This document shows positions 40,786 to 50,084 of a DNA stretch of 64,000 nt, one piece after another. Position 1 is the stretch's first letter, and each line of letters starts with the position of its first letter. The notes under the pieces are model-generated. The model did no database searches, was not told where the DNA came from, and was given only the letters and a program-made list of their open reading frames with translations. The stretch spans positions 248,001 through 312,000 of the forward strand of contig NZ_BEWA01000009.1 of the NCBI RefSeq assembly GCF_003112535.1, given 5' to 3'. The DNA comes from Streptomyces rishiriensis. GTDB taxonomy: Bacteria > Actinomycetota > Actinomycetes > Streptomycetales > Streptomycetaceae. The translations under genes and the position numbers were made by a program.

Positions 40786-41580
40786 ATGCCGTCCCGCCCG
40801 AGCCGCGCTCTCCTCGGCCTCCTGCCGCCCGCCGTCCTCTTCGCGCTGATCACCTGGCAGGTGGCCGCCGCCGGGCCGCTCCTGGGCCCGGACGAGCGCC
40901 TCAGCCACGCCCTGGTCCACCCCGGCCGTTCCGGTGAGCTGCTGGCCGACCTGGGGAACGTGCAGGTCGCGCTGCCGGTCCTGGTGCTGGTCGCGGCCTG
41001 GACGGCGTGGCGCGGCAGAGGCGCGGGTGACGCGCGGTGGTGGGTCCCGCCCGTCGCCGCCCTGTGTCCGATGGCGCTGGTGCCGCTGATCGTCGTCCCC
41101 CTGAAGGAGTGGACCGACCGGCCCGGCACCCCCGCCGTGCCGCCGGCCACCGGGTACTACCCCTCCGGACACACGGCGACGGCGGCCGTCGCCTACGGCT
41201 GCGCGGTGCTGGTCCTGCTGCCGTGGCTGCGTACGGCGCTCGCCCGCCGGGCGGCCGTCGCCACGGGCGCGCTCCTCGTCCTGGCCGTCTCCTACGGGCT
41301 GGTCCGCCGGGGCTACCACTGGCCGCTGGACGTCGTGGCGAGCTGGTGCCTGAGCGCGGTGCTGCTCGGCGCGCTGCGGCTCTTCCTGGAGCGGGAGCGG
41401 GAGCGGGAAAGGGAGCGTGACCAGGAAGGGGACCGGGGGAGCGGGAGGAGGCCCGGCACGGGAGCGGGGCGACCGTGCCAAACCGGCGCACACCCGCCGT
41501 CCACCCGTACGACTCGGACAAGCGCTCCGTCGGCGTCCCACCCCTACCGTGGAGCACGCACACCACAGGACACTCCCTAA
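40786..41580 (+). CDS. PAP2-family membrane phosphatase
   Basis: A 264-residue integral membrane phosphatase of the type-2 phosphatidic acid / undecaprenyl-diphosphate group. The three catalytic motifs are KEWTDRPG, YPSGHT and RRGYHWPLD. About five membrane helices are present. The C-terminal 55 residues are hydrophilic and begin with a charged ER-repeat (RERERERERDQ). It lies 22 bases upstream of the gabD start on the same strand, so the two could share a transcript although no functional link is obvious. Confidence 0.85.
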   Translation: MPSRPSRALLGLLPPAVLFALITWQVAAAGPLLGPDERLSHALVHPGRSGELLADLGNVQVALPVLVLVAAWTAWRGRGAGDARWWVPPVAALCPMALVPLIVVPLKEWTDRPGTPAVPPATGYYPSGHTATAAVAYGCAVLVLLPWLRTALARRAAVATGALLVLAVSYGLVRRGYHWPLDVVASWCLSAVLLGALRLFLERERERERERDQEGDRGSGRRPGTGAGRPCQTGAHPPSTRTTRTSAPSASHPYRGARTPQDTP

Positions 41581-41602
41581 GCGGAAGGGCCGGGACTCCG
41601 AT

Positions 41603-43048
41603 ATGACTTCCCTCCACGCCTTCTGGCTCGCCGGCCGCCAGGCCACCGGCGAGGACGGCTTCGACGTCACCTCCCCCTGGGACGGCCGCCTCGTCGCCCG
41701 GGTCGGCGTGCCGACGGACGACCAGGTCGAGGAGGCCGTGGCCGCCGCGTACGCCGTGCGGGACGAGTTCGCCGCCACCCCGGCCCATGTGCGCGCCGCC
41801 GCCCTCGACCACGTCAGCAGGCGGCTCGTCGAGCGCACCGAGGAGATCGCCCAGCTGATCTCCGCGGAGAACGGCAAGCCCATCAAGTGGGCCCGGGGCG
41901 AGGTGGGCCGCGCCGTGTCGGTCTTCCGGTTCGCCGCCGAGGAGGCCCGGCGTTTCAACGGCGGAGAGGCCCAGCGCCTGGACACCGACCTCGGCGGTCA
42001 GGGGCGGCTCGCCCTCACCCGGCGCTTCCCCAAGGGCGTCGTGCTCGGCATCGCGCCGTTCAACTTCCCGCTGAACCTGTGCGCCCACAAGGTCGCCCCG
42101 GCGATCGCGGCCGGCGTGCCGATCATCCTCAAGCCCGCCCCGGCGACCCCGCTGTCCGGTCTGATCCTCGGCGACCTGCTCGCCGAGACGGACCTGCCGG
42201 CCGGCTCCTGGTCGATCCTGCCGGTCGCCAACGACCGCATGCCCGCCCTCGTCCAGGACGAGCGGCTGCCGGTCATCTCCTTCACGGGCTCCGAGCAGGT
42301 CGGTTACGCGATCATGGACTCGGTGCCGCGCAAGCACTGCACCCTGGAGCTGGGCGGCAACGGCGCGGCCGTGGTCCTCGCGGACTACGCCGCCGACGCC
42401 GACCTCGACTGGGCCGCCGCCCGCATCGCGACCTTCTCCAACTACCAGGGCGGCCAGTCCTGCATCTCGGTGCAGCGGGTCGTCGCGGACGCCGCCGTGT
42501 ACGACCGGCTGCTGCCGCGCATCGTCGCCGCCGTCGAGGCCCAGGTCACCGGCGACCCCTCCGACGACGCCACGGACGTCGGCCCGCTGGTCAGCGAGGC
42601 CGCGGCCGAGCGCGTCGAGGCCTGGGTGGACGAGGCCGTCGCCGCGGGCGCGAAGCTCCTCGCCGGCGGCAAGCGCGACGGCGCCTCCTACGCGCCGACC
42701 GTTCTCACCGACGTCCCGTCGGACACCACGATCGCCCGCGAGGAGGTCTTCGGACCGGTGCTCACGGTGCAGCGGGTGAACGGCGAGGCCGAGGCCTTCG
42801 CGGCCGTCAACTCCTCCAAGTACGGCCTCCAGGCGGGCGTGTTCACCCACGACCTCCAGGTCGCCTTCCGCGCCCACCGCGCGCTGGAGGTCGGCGGCGT
42901 GGTCGTCGGCGACGTGCCCTCGTACCGCGCCGACCAGATGCCGTACGGCGGCGCCAAGCAGTCCGGGGTGGGCCGCGAGGGCGTGAAGTTCGCGATGGAC
43001 GACTACACCTACGAGCGGGTGCTGGTCCTGACGGGCCTCGCGCTCTAG
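41603..43048 (+). CDS. gabD: Succinate-semialdehyde dehydrogenase GabD-type
   Basis: A 481-residue aldehyde dehydrogenase. It has APFNFPLNL, the glutamate of LELGGNGA and the nucleophile in GGQSCISVQR (about C287). This branch (FPKGVVLGIAPFNFP, YGGAKQSGVGREG) includes enzymes annotated as SSADH and as other aldehyde dehydrogenases. Proximity to gabT supports succinate semialdehyde to succinate. The ATG at 41603 is weakly preceded by GGAAGGGC at longer distance. A very strong hairpin follows the stop. Confidence 0.82.
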   Translation: MTSLHAFWLAGRQATGEDGFDVTSPWDGRLVARVGVPTDDQVEEAVAAAYAVRDEFAATPAHVRAAALDHVSRRLVERTEEIAQLISAENGKPIKWARGEVGRAVSVFRFAAEEARRFNGGEAQRLDTDLGGQGRLALTRRFPKGVVLGIAPFNFPLNLCAHKVAPAIAAGVPIILKPAPATPLSGLILGDLLAETDLPAGSWSILPVANDRMPALVQDERLPVISFTGSEQVGYAIMDSVPRKHCTLELGGNGAAVVLADYAADADLDWAAARIATFSNYQGGQSCISVQRVVADAAVYDRLLPRIVAAVEAQVTGDPSDDATDVGPLVSEAAAERVEAWVDEAVAAGAKLLAGGKRDGASYAPTVLTDVPSDTTIAREEVFGPVLTVQRVNGEAEAFAAVNSSKYGLQAGVFTHDLQVAFRAHRALEVGGVVVGDVPSYRADQMPYGGAKQSGVGREGVKFAMDDYTYERVLVLTGLAL

Positions 43049-43093
43049 GCCACGGCACTCCCGTACGTGGGAACCGTTTTCATATAGCCTGCC

Positions 43094-43137
43094 CGAAGGG
43101 GCCCGGCGCCGATGACTTCCGGCGCCGGGCCCCTTCG
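43094..43137. terminator. Bidirectional terminator between gabD and the GH3 gene
   Basis: A perfect 17-bp stem (CGAAGGGGCCCGGCGCC and complement) with a ten-base loop separates the convergent genes. It is one of the strongest hairpins in the window and also marks the border between amine catabolism and the glycan locus. Confidence 0.85.
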
Positions 43138-43156
43138 CGTCGGCCCCCGCGGACCC

Positions 43157-46015
43157 TCAGCCGTGGAAGGCGACGTGCGCGAGCCGCAGCGGGCCGCGCA
43201 GTTGGATGTGCAGATCGCGCACGCCGTCGGCGGCGAACGCGGCCTCGACGCGGACGTAGTCGTACGGACCCGCCGTGGGCGTGCCGAGGGTGAGCACGGT
43301 CGGCGCGCCGCCGTCGGACGACAGCCCGACCGTGCCCCGCCCGGCCACCGTGAGCGTCACGCCGGTCGTGCCGGCTGCGAAGTCGCAGGCCCGGTAGACC
43401 AGTTCGGCCGTCCCGCCCGCGACCGGCGTCACCGCGTCGCCGGACGTCTTCGTGCGGTCGACGATGTCGCAGCCGCTCTGCTCGTCGAAGTCGACGGCCG
43501 CCAGGCCGCCGTCCAAGACCTCGCGCGGGCTCGGCGGCTCGCCTTCGAGCGTGACGGTCCCGCGCAGCCGGACGTCCGCGCTGGACGCGCCGACCAGGAG
43601 GTCGTAGGGGCCGGACTCCAGCCGCCACCGGCCGTGCGCCACGTCCCAGAACGCGAAAGCGGACAGCGGGACCTCGAAGGACAGCTCCGTCCGCTCGCCG
43701 GGCGCGAGCCGCACCCGGCGGTGGCCGAGCAGCTCGCGGCGCGGTCGGACCACCGACGGCTCGACGGCGCGGGTGTAGAGCTGGGCCACCTCGTCGGCGC
43801 TCACCCCGCCGGTGTTGGCGACGGTGAACGCCACGTGCACCGAGCCGCCCTCGACGCGCACCGCCAGGTCGGCGTAGGAGAACGACGCGTACGACAGGCC
43901 GTGCCCGAACGGGAAGAGCGGAGCGCCCTCGAAGTACAGGTACGTCTGACGGGCGCCGATCACGTCGTAGTCGAGCAGGTCGGGCAGGTCGGCGTCGTCG
44001 GCGTACCAGGTCTGGGGCAGGCGGCCGGCGGGGGAGACGTCGCCGGCGAGGACCCGCGCCAGGGCGTCGCCCGCGGCCTGGCCGCCGTGCGCGGTCCACA
44101 GCGCCGCGGACAGCGGTCCCGGCTCGAACGCGTACGGGTACGCCGACACCAGGACCAGCACCGTGCGCCGGTTCGCCGCCCGGGCGGCCGCCAGCAACCG
44201 CTCCTGGTGGGCCGGCAGCCGCAGCGTCGTGCGGTCCTCGGTCTCGCGCCCGTTGATGTGCGGGTCGTTGCCCGCCACCACCACGACCACGTCGGCCCCG
44301 GCCGCCGCCCGCGCCACGGCGTCCTCGCCCCTCTCGACGAGGACGAGCTCGAAGACCTCGGGATCCGCCCCCGCGACGGCCTCGGGATCCGCCCCGGCAA
44401 CCTGCACGCCGTCGGCGGCGACACAGACGTGTCGACCCGTGCCCACATGCAGCAGGAGGTGACCGTTTCCGTGCGGTTCGAGGCGGAACGTCTCCTGGAC
44501 GATCCAGCCGCCGGGCTGGTCGGCGGAGGCGCGCAGCCGGCCGTCCTCGGCCACCGAGAGATAGCGGCCGTCGGGGGCGCGCAGCGTGAGCACGCCCTCG
44601 CCCCATTCGACGAGCGCGAGCTCCGTGCCGACGGCGTCCGTGGTCAGCGGCGGGAGGTCGGTGCGGCCGGCCAGGAGCGCCGGGTCGAGCGCCCCCTCGG
44701 CGCCGCGCGCCCCGGCCGCGGCCCCGGGGGCGTCGGGGACCTTCAGGAACGTTCCGGCGGAGGTCCGCAACAGCACCCGGTCCACGCCCTCGGCGAACTC
44801 GACCCGCTCGGCGCCGAACCGCTCGTACAGCCCTTCCAGCGGAGTGGAGCGGTGGATCAGCGTGCCGCTGTACCAGTCGAGCTTGCACTCGTCGGCGAGC
44901 AGGCCGACCACCGCGATCCGGGCGCCGGCGGCCAGCGGCAGCACGCCGTCGTTGCGCAGCAGGACGATCGCCCGCTCGGCGGCCTCCCGGGCGAGGGCGC
45001 GATGGGCCGGGCTGTCGAACTCGCCGGCGCCCGCGTGCGGGTCGTGGTGCGGGTCGAACTCGCCCAGCCGGAAGCGGACCGACAGCTGGCGGCGGACCGC
45101 CGCGTCCACGTCCGCCTCCGTCAGCAGGCCCTGCTCCAGGGCCCCCTGGACCCGGGCGACGATCTTCGAGCCGTCCGTGCCGTGGTCGGTGAAGCTGTCC
45201 ACGCCGGCGACGAGCGCGGCCGCCGTCGCCTCCTCGTGGGTGTCGAAGTAGTGCTCGGAGTCCACCAGGTTGGAGGGCGCGCCCGCGTCCGAGCAGACCA
45301 GCAGCTCGTCGTCGGTCCACGCGCGCAGGTGCTCGCGCAGGTACGGCGAGACGTGGTTGGGGCGGCCGTTGACCAGGTTGTAGGCGGGCATCACCCCGGC
45401 CACCGCGCCCGCCCGCACCGTCTCGTGGAAGGCGCGCAGGTCGTACTCGTGCAGCACGCGCGGGCGGACCGACGACGACGTGACGTCCCGGCCCGTCTCG
45501 TTGTTGTGGGCCAGCCAGTGCTTGAGGACCGGGGCCGTGCGCCAGTACGTGGGGTGATCGCCGCGCAGCCCGCGCGTGTAGGCGGTGGCGATGGCCGAGG
45601 TGAGCTTCGGGTCCTCGGAGTAACCCTCCTCGTTGCGGCCCCACAGAGGGTGGCGCAGCAGGTTGACGGTGGGCGACCAGACGTTGAGGCCGACCCGTTC
45701 GTCGCGGGCGCGCATCGCCCTGACCTCCCGGGACACCGCCTCGCCGACCCGGCGCACGAGGTCCGTGTCCCAGGTCGCGGCCAGCCCCACGGCCTGCGGG
45801 AACACCGTCGCCGGGCCCATCCACGCGACGCCGTGCAGTGCTTCCTGTCCGGTGCGGAAGGCGGCGATGCCGAGACGCTCGACGGCGGGCGCGAACTGGT
45901 GCAGGAAGGAGGTCTTCTCCTGCGGCGTCAGACGCGACAGCAGGTCGTCGATGCGCTTCGCGAACGGCAGCCGAGGGTCGCGGAACGGCGGCGTGTGCGG
46001 CGGAGGTGCGGTCAC
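43157..46015 (-). CDS. GH3 beta-glucosidase/xylosidase with beta-trefoil-like insert
   Basis: A 952-residue cytoplasmic glycoside hydrolase family 3 enzyme. The N-terminal barrel (about residues 10-335) carries the nucleophile Asp in LLVCSDAGAP (about D243). The second GH3 domain is split by an insert (about 405-560) with fascin-like repeats GTFLKV, GRYLSVAEDGRL and GRHVCVAADG where many relatives carry PA14. Next come VVVVVAGNDP and FPFGHGLSY, a fibronectin-III-like domain (about 710-800) and a C-terminal CBM6-like module. No signal peptide. In the xyloglucan locus it probably removes glucose from the cello-backbone after the side chains are gone. A LacI-type operator sits 38 bases upstream of the start. 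Confidence 0.87.
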   Translation of the reverse strand: MTAPPPHTPPFRDPRLPFAKRIDDLLSRLTPQEKTSFLHQFAPAVERLGIAAFRTGQEALHGVAWMGPATVFPQAVGLAATWDTDLVRRVGEAVSREVRAMRARDERVGLNVWSPTVNLLRHPLWGRNEEGYSEDPKLTSAIATAYTRGLRGDHPTYWRTAPVLKHWLAHNNETGRDVTSSSVRPRVLHEYDLRAFHETVRAGAVAGVMPAYNLVNGRPNHVSPYLREHLRAWTDDELLVCSDAGAPSNLVDSEHYFDTHEEATAAALVAGVDSFTDHGTDGSKIVARVQGALEQGLLTEADVDAAVRRQLSVRFRLGEFDPHHDPHAGAGEFDSPAHRALAREAAERAIVLLRNDGVLPLAAGARIAVVGLLADECKLDWYSGTLIHRSTPLEGLYERFGAERVEFAEGVDRVLLRTSAGTFLKVPDAPGAAAGARGAEGALDPALLAGRTDLPPLTTDAVGTELALVEWGEGVLTLRAPDGRYLSVAEDGRLRASADQPGGWIVQETFRLEPHGNGHLLLHVGTGRHVCVAADGVQVAGADPEAVAGADPEVFELVLVERGEDAVARAAAGADVVVVVAGNDPHINGRETEDRTTLRLPAHQERLLAAARAANRRTVLVLVSAYPYAFEPGPLSAALWTAHGGQAAGDALARVLAGDVSPAGRLPQTWYADDADLPDLLDYDVIGARQTYLYFEGAPLFPFGHGLSYASFSYADLAVRVEGGSVHVAFTVANTGGVSADEVAQLYTRAVEPSVVRPRRELLGHRRVRLAPGERTELSFEVPLSAFAFWDVAHGRWRLESGPYDLLVGASSADVRLRGTVTLEGEPPSPREVLDGGLAAVDFDEQSGCDIVDRTKTSGDAVTPVAGGTAELVYRACDFAAGTTGVTLTVAGRGTVGLSSDGGAPTVLTLGTPTAGPYDYVRVEAAFAADGVRDLHIQLRGPLRLAHVAFHG

Positions 46016-46052
46016 GGTGGGGATCCCTTTGCACTGGACCGGGAAGGCTCTT

Positions 46053-46066
46053 TCGAAGCGCTTCGA
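46053..46066. promoter_or_regulatory. LacI-family operator box 1
   Basis: Perfect 14-bp palindrome TCGAAGCGCTTCGA, centred about 45 bases upstream of the GH3 start. Identical to boxes at 46213 and 61567. The CpG-centred form is typical of LacI-family operators. Confidence 0.8.
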
Positions 46067-46212
46067 TGCTCATTCGACGAGAGGGCGGGTGTCAAGAGAG
46101 CCTCACGCTAATTTCAAGCAGGCCATACTCACACGTCGCTCCTGGCACCTCGGAGGAATCTTGGGAGCGGCCCTTGTGCACCCCCGGGTGTTCACTTAAC
46201 CTCGCAGCAACA

Positions 46213-46226
46213 TCGAAGCGCTTCGA
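46213..46226. promoter_or_regulatory. LacI-family operator box 2
   Basis: Perfect 14-bp palindrome TCGAAGCGCTTCGA, 154 bases upstream of the sugar-binding protein gene and 147 bases from box 1. The pair could bridge both divergent promoters. Confidence 0.8.
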
Positions 46227-46379
46227 CTGAGCTTGACGCCGTGGGACGTGGTCGGTCGTTGTCGGACGTTCTCGGACGTCGTCGGTCGAAGGATCGCTTC
46301 AGCCCAGCCAGTTCCACTCGAGACACCGCAGCCGACGGCCCCCGCCGGGTGTCCTGGTGCGCCATGAAGGGTTGACGCA

Positions 46380-48080
46380 ATGACGCCGAACGCCGCTTCC
46401 CCCTCTTCAGGTCCTTCCGGGCCCAGCCGGAGAAGCTTCCTCGCCTCCACGGCGGTCGCCACCGCAGCGGTGGCGGGAGGGATGCCGTTGCTGGCCGCCT
46501 GCGGCGGCTCGGACAGCGGCTCGCGCGACGGCACCACGTCGGGCAAGGACGCGAAGAAGATCCTCCCGGCGTTCGTGGCGAGCAACGTGGTGACGCCGGA
46601 CATCCCGGCCAGGAACGGCTCGGCCATCGGTTTCACCGCCAAGCTCGACCTCGCCACGCTCAAGACCTCCGTGCCCGAGAAACTCGGCAAGGGCGGCAAG
46701 GTCACCGTGATGTCGCCGTTCTGGGGCTCCCCGCCCAAGGCCGACAACGCCTACTACCAGGGGATGAACTCCCTCATCGGCGTCGACGTCGCCTGGCAGA
46801 ACCAGGACGGCAACACCTACGACCAGAAACTCGGCGCGGTCCTCGCCTCCAGCGACGTGCCGGACGTCGTGGTCGTCCCCGGCTGGAACATGACCGGCCG
46901 GATACCCAGCGCGATCATCAGCAAGTTCGCCGACCTCGGCCCCTACCTCTCCGGGGACGCCGTCAAGGAGTACCCGAACCTCGCCGCGATCCCCACGGAC
47001 GCCTGGCAGCGGTCCATCTTCGGCGGGAAGCTGCTCGGCCTGCCGCAGCCCTCGCCGTACGTGACCGGCATCGTGCCGCTGTACCGCAAGGACGTCTTCG
47101 ACAAGAAGGGGTACACCGTCCCGCGCTCCGCGGACGAGTTCATGGCGCTGGCCAAGGAGATCACCGACGCCAAGGCCAAGCGGTGGGCCTGCCTGGACAT
47201 GAAGTGGACCGCCTGGCAGATGTTCGGGGTGCTCTCCGGGAGCGAGAAGCCGCTCGGCTGGAACCTGGTCGACGGCAAGCTCGTCAACCGCGTCGAGACC
47301 GACGAGTACCTGGAAGCGCTGGAGTGGACCCGCAAGCTCTTCGCCGCCGGGGTCGTGCACCCCGACGCCGAGCTGGGCAAGACGGCCCCCGACCCCGGAC
47401 CCAAGTTCGCGGCCGGCGAGTTCCTGATCTACGCCAACAACATCAGCCAGTGGTGGGGCCGCACCGCCGAACAGGCAACCCAGAACCCCGAGTTCAGGAT
47501 CTGGGGCATGGACGTCTTCGCGCACGACGGCGGCGACCCCCATCTCTGGGCCGAACAGCCCGCCGGCATCTTCGCCTTCGTCAACAAGAAGGCCTCCGAG
47601 TCGGTCATCCGTGACGTGCTGGCCGTCGCCAACGTCACCGCCGCTCCGTACGGCACCAAGGAGTACATGATGACCAACTACGGTGTGGAGGGCACCCACT
47701 ACACCGTCAAGGACGGCGTCCCGGTCAAGACCGACAAGGGCAACAACGAGGTGCTGAACGCGTACGTCATGGTCGCGAGCCCCGCCGCCACCATCGCGCA
47801 CCCCGACTTCCCCGCGGTCGCCAAGGCGCAGGTCGAGTGGCAGCAGCACGCGGGCGCCTTCACCAAGAAGTCCTCCTTCTACGGCATGCAGATCACGGAG
47901 CCGGCCCGGTACACCAACCTCTCCGACGGCTTCGAGCAGCTCGAGGACGACATCACCCGCGGCCGCAAGAAGATCAGCGACATGCAGCAGGCCGTCTCCG
48001 ACTGGAAGAGCAAGGGCGGAGACAAGCTGCGCGACTGGTACAAGAAGCTGCTCGACGACAACGGCACGGCGGCGAGCTGA
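46380..48080 (+). CDS. Carbohydrate ABC transporter substrate-binding lipoprotein (LplA-like)
   Basis: A 566-residue extracellular solute-binding protein of the large LplA/YtcQ type. The N-terminus is a Tat-like lipoprotein signal: PSRRSFLAST, hydrophobic core and lipobox LLAACG. The mature part contains ...VMSPFWGSPPKADN and a long C-terminal lobe. Together with the two following permeases it forms a CUT1 importer. In this locus the cargo is probably xyloglucan oligosaccharides released by the secreted GH74 and GH12 enzymes. Upstream lies operator box 2. Confidence 0.87.
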   Translation: MTPNAASPSSGPSGPSRRSFLASTAVATAAVAGGMPLLAACGGSDSGSRDGTTSGKDAKKILPAFVASNVVTPDIPARNGSAIGFTAKLDLATLKTSVPEKLGKGGKVTVMSPFWGSPPKADNAYYQGMNSLIGVDVAWQNQDGNTYDQKLGAVLASSDVPDVVVVPGWNMTGRIPSAIISKFADLGPYLSGDAVKEYPNLAAIPTDAWQRSIFGGKLLGLPQPSPYVTGIVPLYRKDVFDKKGYTVPRSADEFMALAKEITDAKAKRWACLDMKWTAWQMFGVLSGSEKPLGWNLVDGKLVNRVETDEYLEALEWTRKLFAAGVVHPDAELGKTAPDPGPKFAAGEFLIYANNISQWWGRTAEQATQNPEFRIWGMDVFAHDGGDPHLWAEQPAGIFAFVNKKASESVIRDVLAVANVTAAPYGTKEYMMTNYGVEGTHYTVKDGVPVKTDKGNNEVLNAYVMVASPAATIAHPDFPAVAKAQVEWQQHAGAFTKKSSFYGMQITEPARYTNLSDGFEQLEDDITRGRKKISDMQQAVSDWKSKGGDKLRDWYKKLLDDNGTAAS

Positions 48081-48105
48081 CCGGCGGCGAGGCGAGGAGA
48101 ACGCC

Positions 48106-49140
48106 GTGGCCCACAGCACGGTGCCTCGGAGCGAGGCCGAGGCGGACGAGACGGCGAACACACCGGCGGCGCCCGGCGGCGAGGCGGCCGCCCGGCGAAA
48201 GCCGCCCTCGGGGAGACTGAGCCTGCGTGTGAGGTTCAGACGCGACCGGGTCCTGCTGCTGATGACCCTGCCGGCCCTCCTCCTCGTCCTGGTCTTCAGC
48301 TACGTGCCGATCCTCGGCAACGTCGTCGCCTTCCAGGACTACGACCCCTACGTCAGCGACAACGGGATCGTCTCGATCCTGCACAGCCCCTGGGTCGGCT
48401 TCGACAACTTCCAGCGGATCTTCGCGGACTCGGCGTTCTGGGGCGCGGTCCGCAACACCCTGGTGCTGTTCGGCCTCCAGCTGGTGCTGTACTTCCCCAT
48501 CCCGATCATGCTCGCGCTGCTCATCAACAGCGTGGTCAGACCGAAGGTGCGGGCCCTCTCCCAGGCGATCCTCTATCTGCCCCACTTCTTCTCCTGGGTC
48601 CTGGTCATCGCCGTCTTCCAGCAGTTGTTCGGCGGCGCCGGCCTGCTCTCCCAACTGCTGCGGCAGCACGGCTACGACGGCCTCGACATCATGACCGACC
48701 CCGCGACGTTCAAGTTCCTGATCACCGCGGAGAGCGTGTGGAAGGACGCGGGGTGGGGGATCATCGTCTTCCTCGCGGCCCTGGCCTCCGTCCCGACCGA
48801 CCTGTACGAGGCCGCGGCGATGGACGGCGCCGGCCGCTGGCGCCGCATGTGGCACGTGACGCTCCCGGCCCTGCGCCCGGTGATCGCGCTGCTGCTGGTG
48901 CTGAGGGTCGGCGACGCGCTGACGGTCGGGTTCGAACAGATCCTGCTGCAACGCGACGCGGTGGGACCGGGCGCGTCCGAGGTCCTCGACACCTTCGTCT
49001 GGTGGAACGGTGTGCGCAACCAGGACTTCGGCTACGCGGCCGCCGCAGGTCTGGTCAAGGGCGTCGTCAGCCTCGGGCTGGTCCTCGCCGCGAACAAGGC
49101 GGCCCATCTCATGGGCGAGCAGGGGGTGTACAAGAAGTGA
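48106..49140 (+). CDS. Sugar ABC transporter permease (LplB-like)
   Basis: A 344-residue permease with a 45-residue hydrophilic leader and six membrane helices. The EAA loop is LYEAAAMDGAGRWRRMWHVTLP and the LplB-type start VLLLMTLPALLLVLVFSYVPILG is recognisable. GTG start with GAGGAG nine bases upstream. Its stop overlaps the next permease start (GTGA), coupling the two membrane subunits. Confidence 0.9.
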   Translation: MAHSTVPRSEAEADETANTPAAPGGEAAARRKPPSGRLSLRVRFRRDRVLLLMTLPALLLVLVFSYVPILGNVVAFQDYDPYVSDNGIVSILHSPWVGFDNFQRIFADSAFWGAVRNTLVLFGLQLVLYFPIPIMLALLINSVVRPKVRALSQAILYLPHFFSWVLVIAVFQQLFGGAGLLSQLLRQHGYDGLDIMTDPATFKFLITAESVWKDAGWGIIVFLAALASVPTDLYEAAAMDGAGRWRRMWHVTLPALRPVIALLLVLRVGDALTVGFEQILLQRDAVGPGASEVLDTFVWWNGVRNQDFGYAAAAGLVKGVVSLGLVLAANKAAHLMGEQGVYKK

Positions 49141-50084
49141 GCGCGACACTGCACAAGCCGGCCCACGAACCGGCCGGCACGGGCGGGTTGTGGGCCGCGC
49201 CGCCCCGGCCGTCCTGGGAGGAGGAGCCCGGCAGGGCGGGCCTCGCGGGCAAGGGCCTCGTCCTGTCGCTGGCCTGCCTGGGGATCCTCTTCCCCATCTG
49301 GATCGTGGTCGTCACCAGCCTCTCGTCCCGCAGGACGATCGACGAGGCCGGCGGCCTGGTGATGATCCCCAAGGGCGTCACCTTCGTCGCCTACCAGGAG
49401 CTGCTGAGCGGCGGCCAGGTGACCCGGGCGGCGGTGATCAGCGTCCTGATCACGCTGGTCGGCACGCTCTTCTCGATGGCGGTGTCGGTGCTGTGCGCCT
49501 ACGGCCTCTCCCGCACCGGGTCGCTGGGCCACCGCTGGCTGCTCCTGGCCCTGCTCGCCACGATGTTCTTCAGCGCCGGTCTCATCCCGACGTACCTGCT
49601 GGTGCAGTCGCTCGGCCTGACGGACAGCTATCTCGCGCTGATCCTGCCGAGCGCGCTCAGCGTCTTCAACATCCTGGTCCTGCGCGGCTTCTTCATGGGG
49701 ATCTCGCAGGAACTCGTCGACAGCGCCCGCATCGACGGGGCCGGCGACTTCCGGATCCTGTGGCAGATCGTCATGCCGCTGTCGCGAGCGGTCCTCGCGG
49801 TGATCACCCTGTTCTACGCCGTCGGGTACTGGAGCGCGTGGTTCAACGCCTCCCTCTACCTGAACGACCAGGACATGATGCCGCTGCAGAACGTGATGAT
49901 CCAGCTCGTGCAGAAGCAGGAGGCGCCGGTCGGCCTCGGCCAGGCCATCAAGACCGGTCAGCTCTCCGGGCTGGCCGTCCAGATGGCGGTGATGGTGATG
50001 GCCCTGCTGCCGGTCGCGGTGCTCTCGCCGTTCGTCCAGAAGCACTTCAAGAAGGGGATGCTGACGGGGGCGGTCAAGGGGTAG
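49137..50084 (+). CDS. Sugar ABC transporter permease (LplC-like)
   Basis: A 315-residue second permease. It has six helices, an EAA loop LVDSARIDGAGDFRILWQIVMP and the closing segment FVQKHFKKGMLTGAVKG, which is diagnostic for LplC/YtcP proteins. It starts at the GTG overlapping the LplB stop. No ATPase gene follows; in Streptomyces such importers usually share the multiple-sugar ATPase MsiK encoded elsewhere (established for several systems; inference here). Confidence 0.9.
   Translation: MSATLHKPAHEPAGTGGLWAAPPRPSWEEEPGRAGLAGKGLVLSLACLGILFPIWIVVVTSLSSRRTIDEAGGLVMIPKGVTFVAYQELLSGGQVTRAAVISVLITLVGTLFSMAVSVLCAYGLSRTGSLGHRWLLLALLATMFFSAGLIPTYLLVQSLGLTDSYLALILPSALSVFNILVLRGFFMGISQELVDSARIDGAGDFRILWQIVMPLSRAVLAVITLFYAVGYWSAWFNASLYLNDQDMMPLQNVMIQLVQKQEAPVGLGQAIKTGQLSGLAVQMAVMVMALLPVAVLSPFVQKHFKKGMLTGAVKG

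Larger units (their letters stand above)
46016..46379. promoter_or_regulatory. Divergent control region of GH3 and the sugar ABC operon
   Basis: This 364-bp gap has no gene. It holds two identical LacI-type palindromes at 46053 and 46213, and a run of GTCGGACGT-like direct repeats at 46245-46290. TCGAAGGATCGCTTCA at about 46284 may be a degenerate third box. Confidence 0.7.

Noticed and set aside
40358..40849. 163-codon frame in the gap after gabT
   Set aside because: AGGAGG touches the ATG with no spacing, the frame runs through two hairpins and into the PAP2 gene, and composition is unlike a protein.
43112..46111. 999-codon plus-strand frame over the GH3 gene
   Set aside because: Antisense shadow of a complete GH3 enzyme; no family features.
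46284..46299. Further LacI operator TCGAAGGATCGCTTCA
   Set aside because: Half-sites match but spacing differs by two bases from the other boxes; mentioned only as a degenerate possibility.
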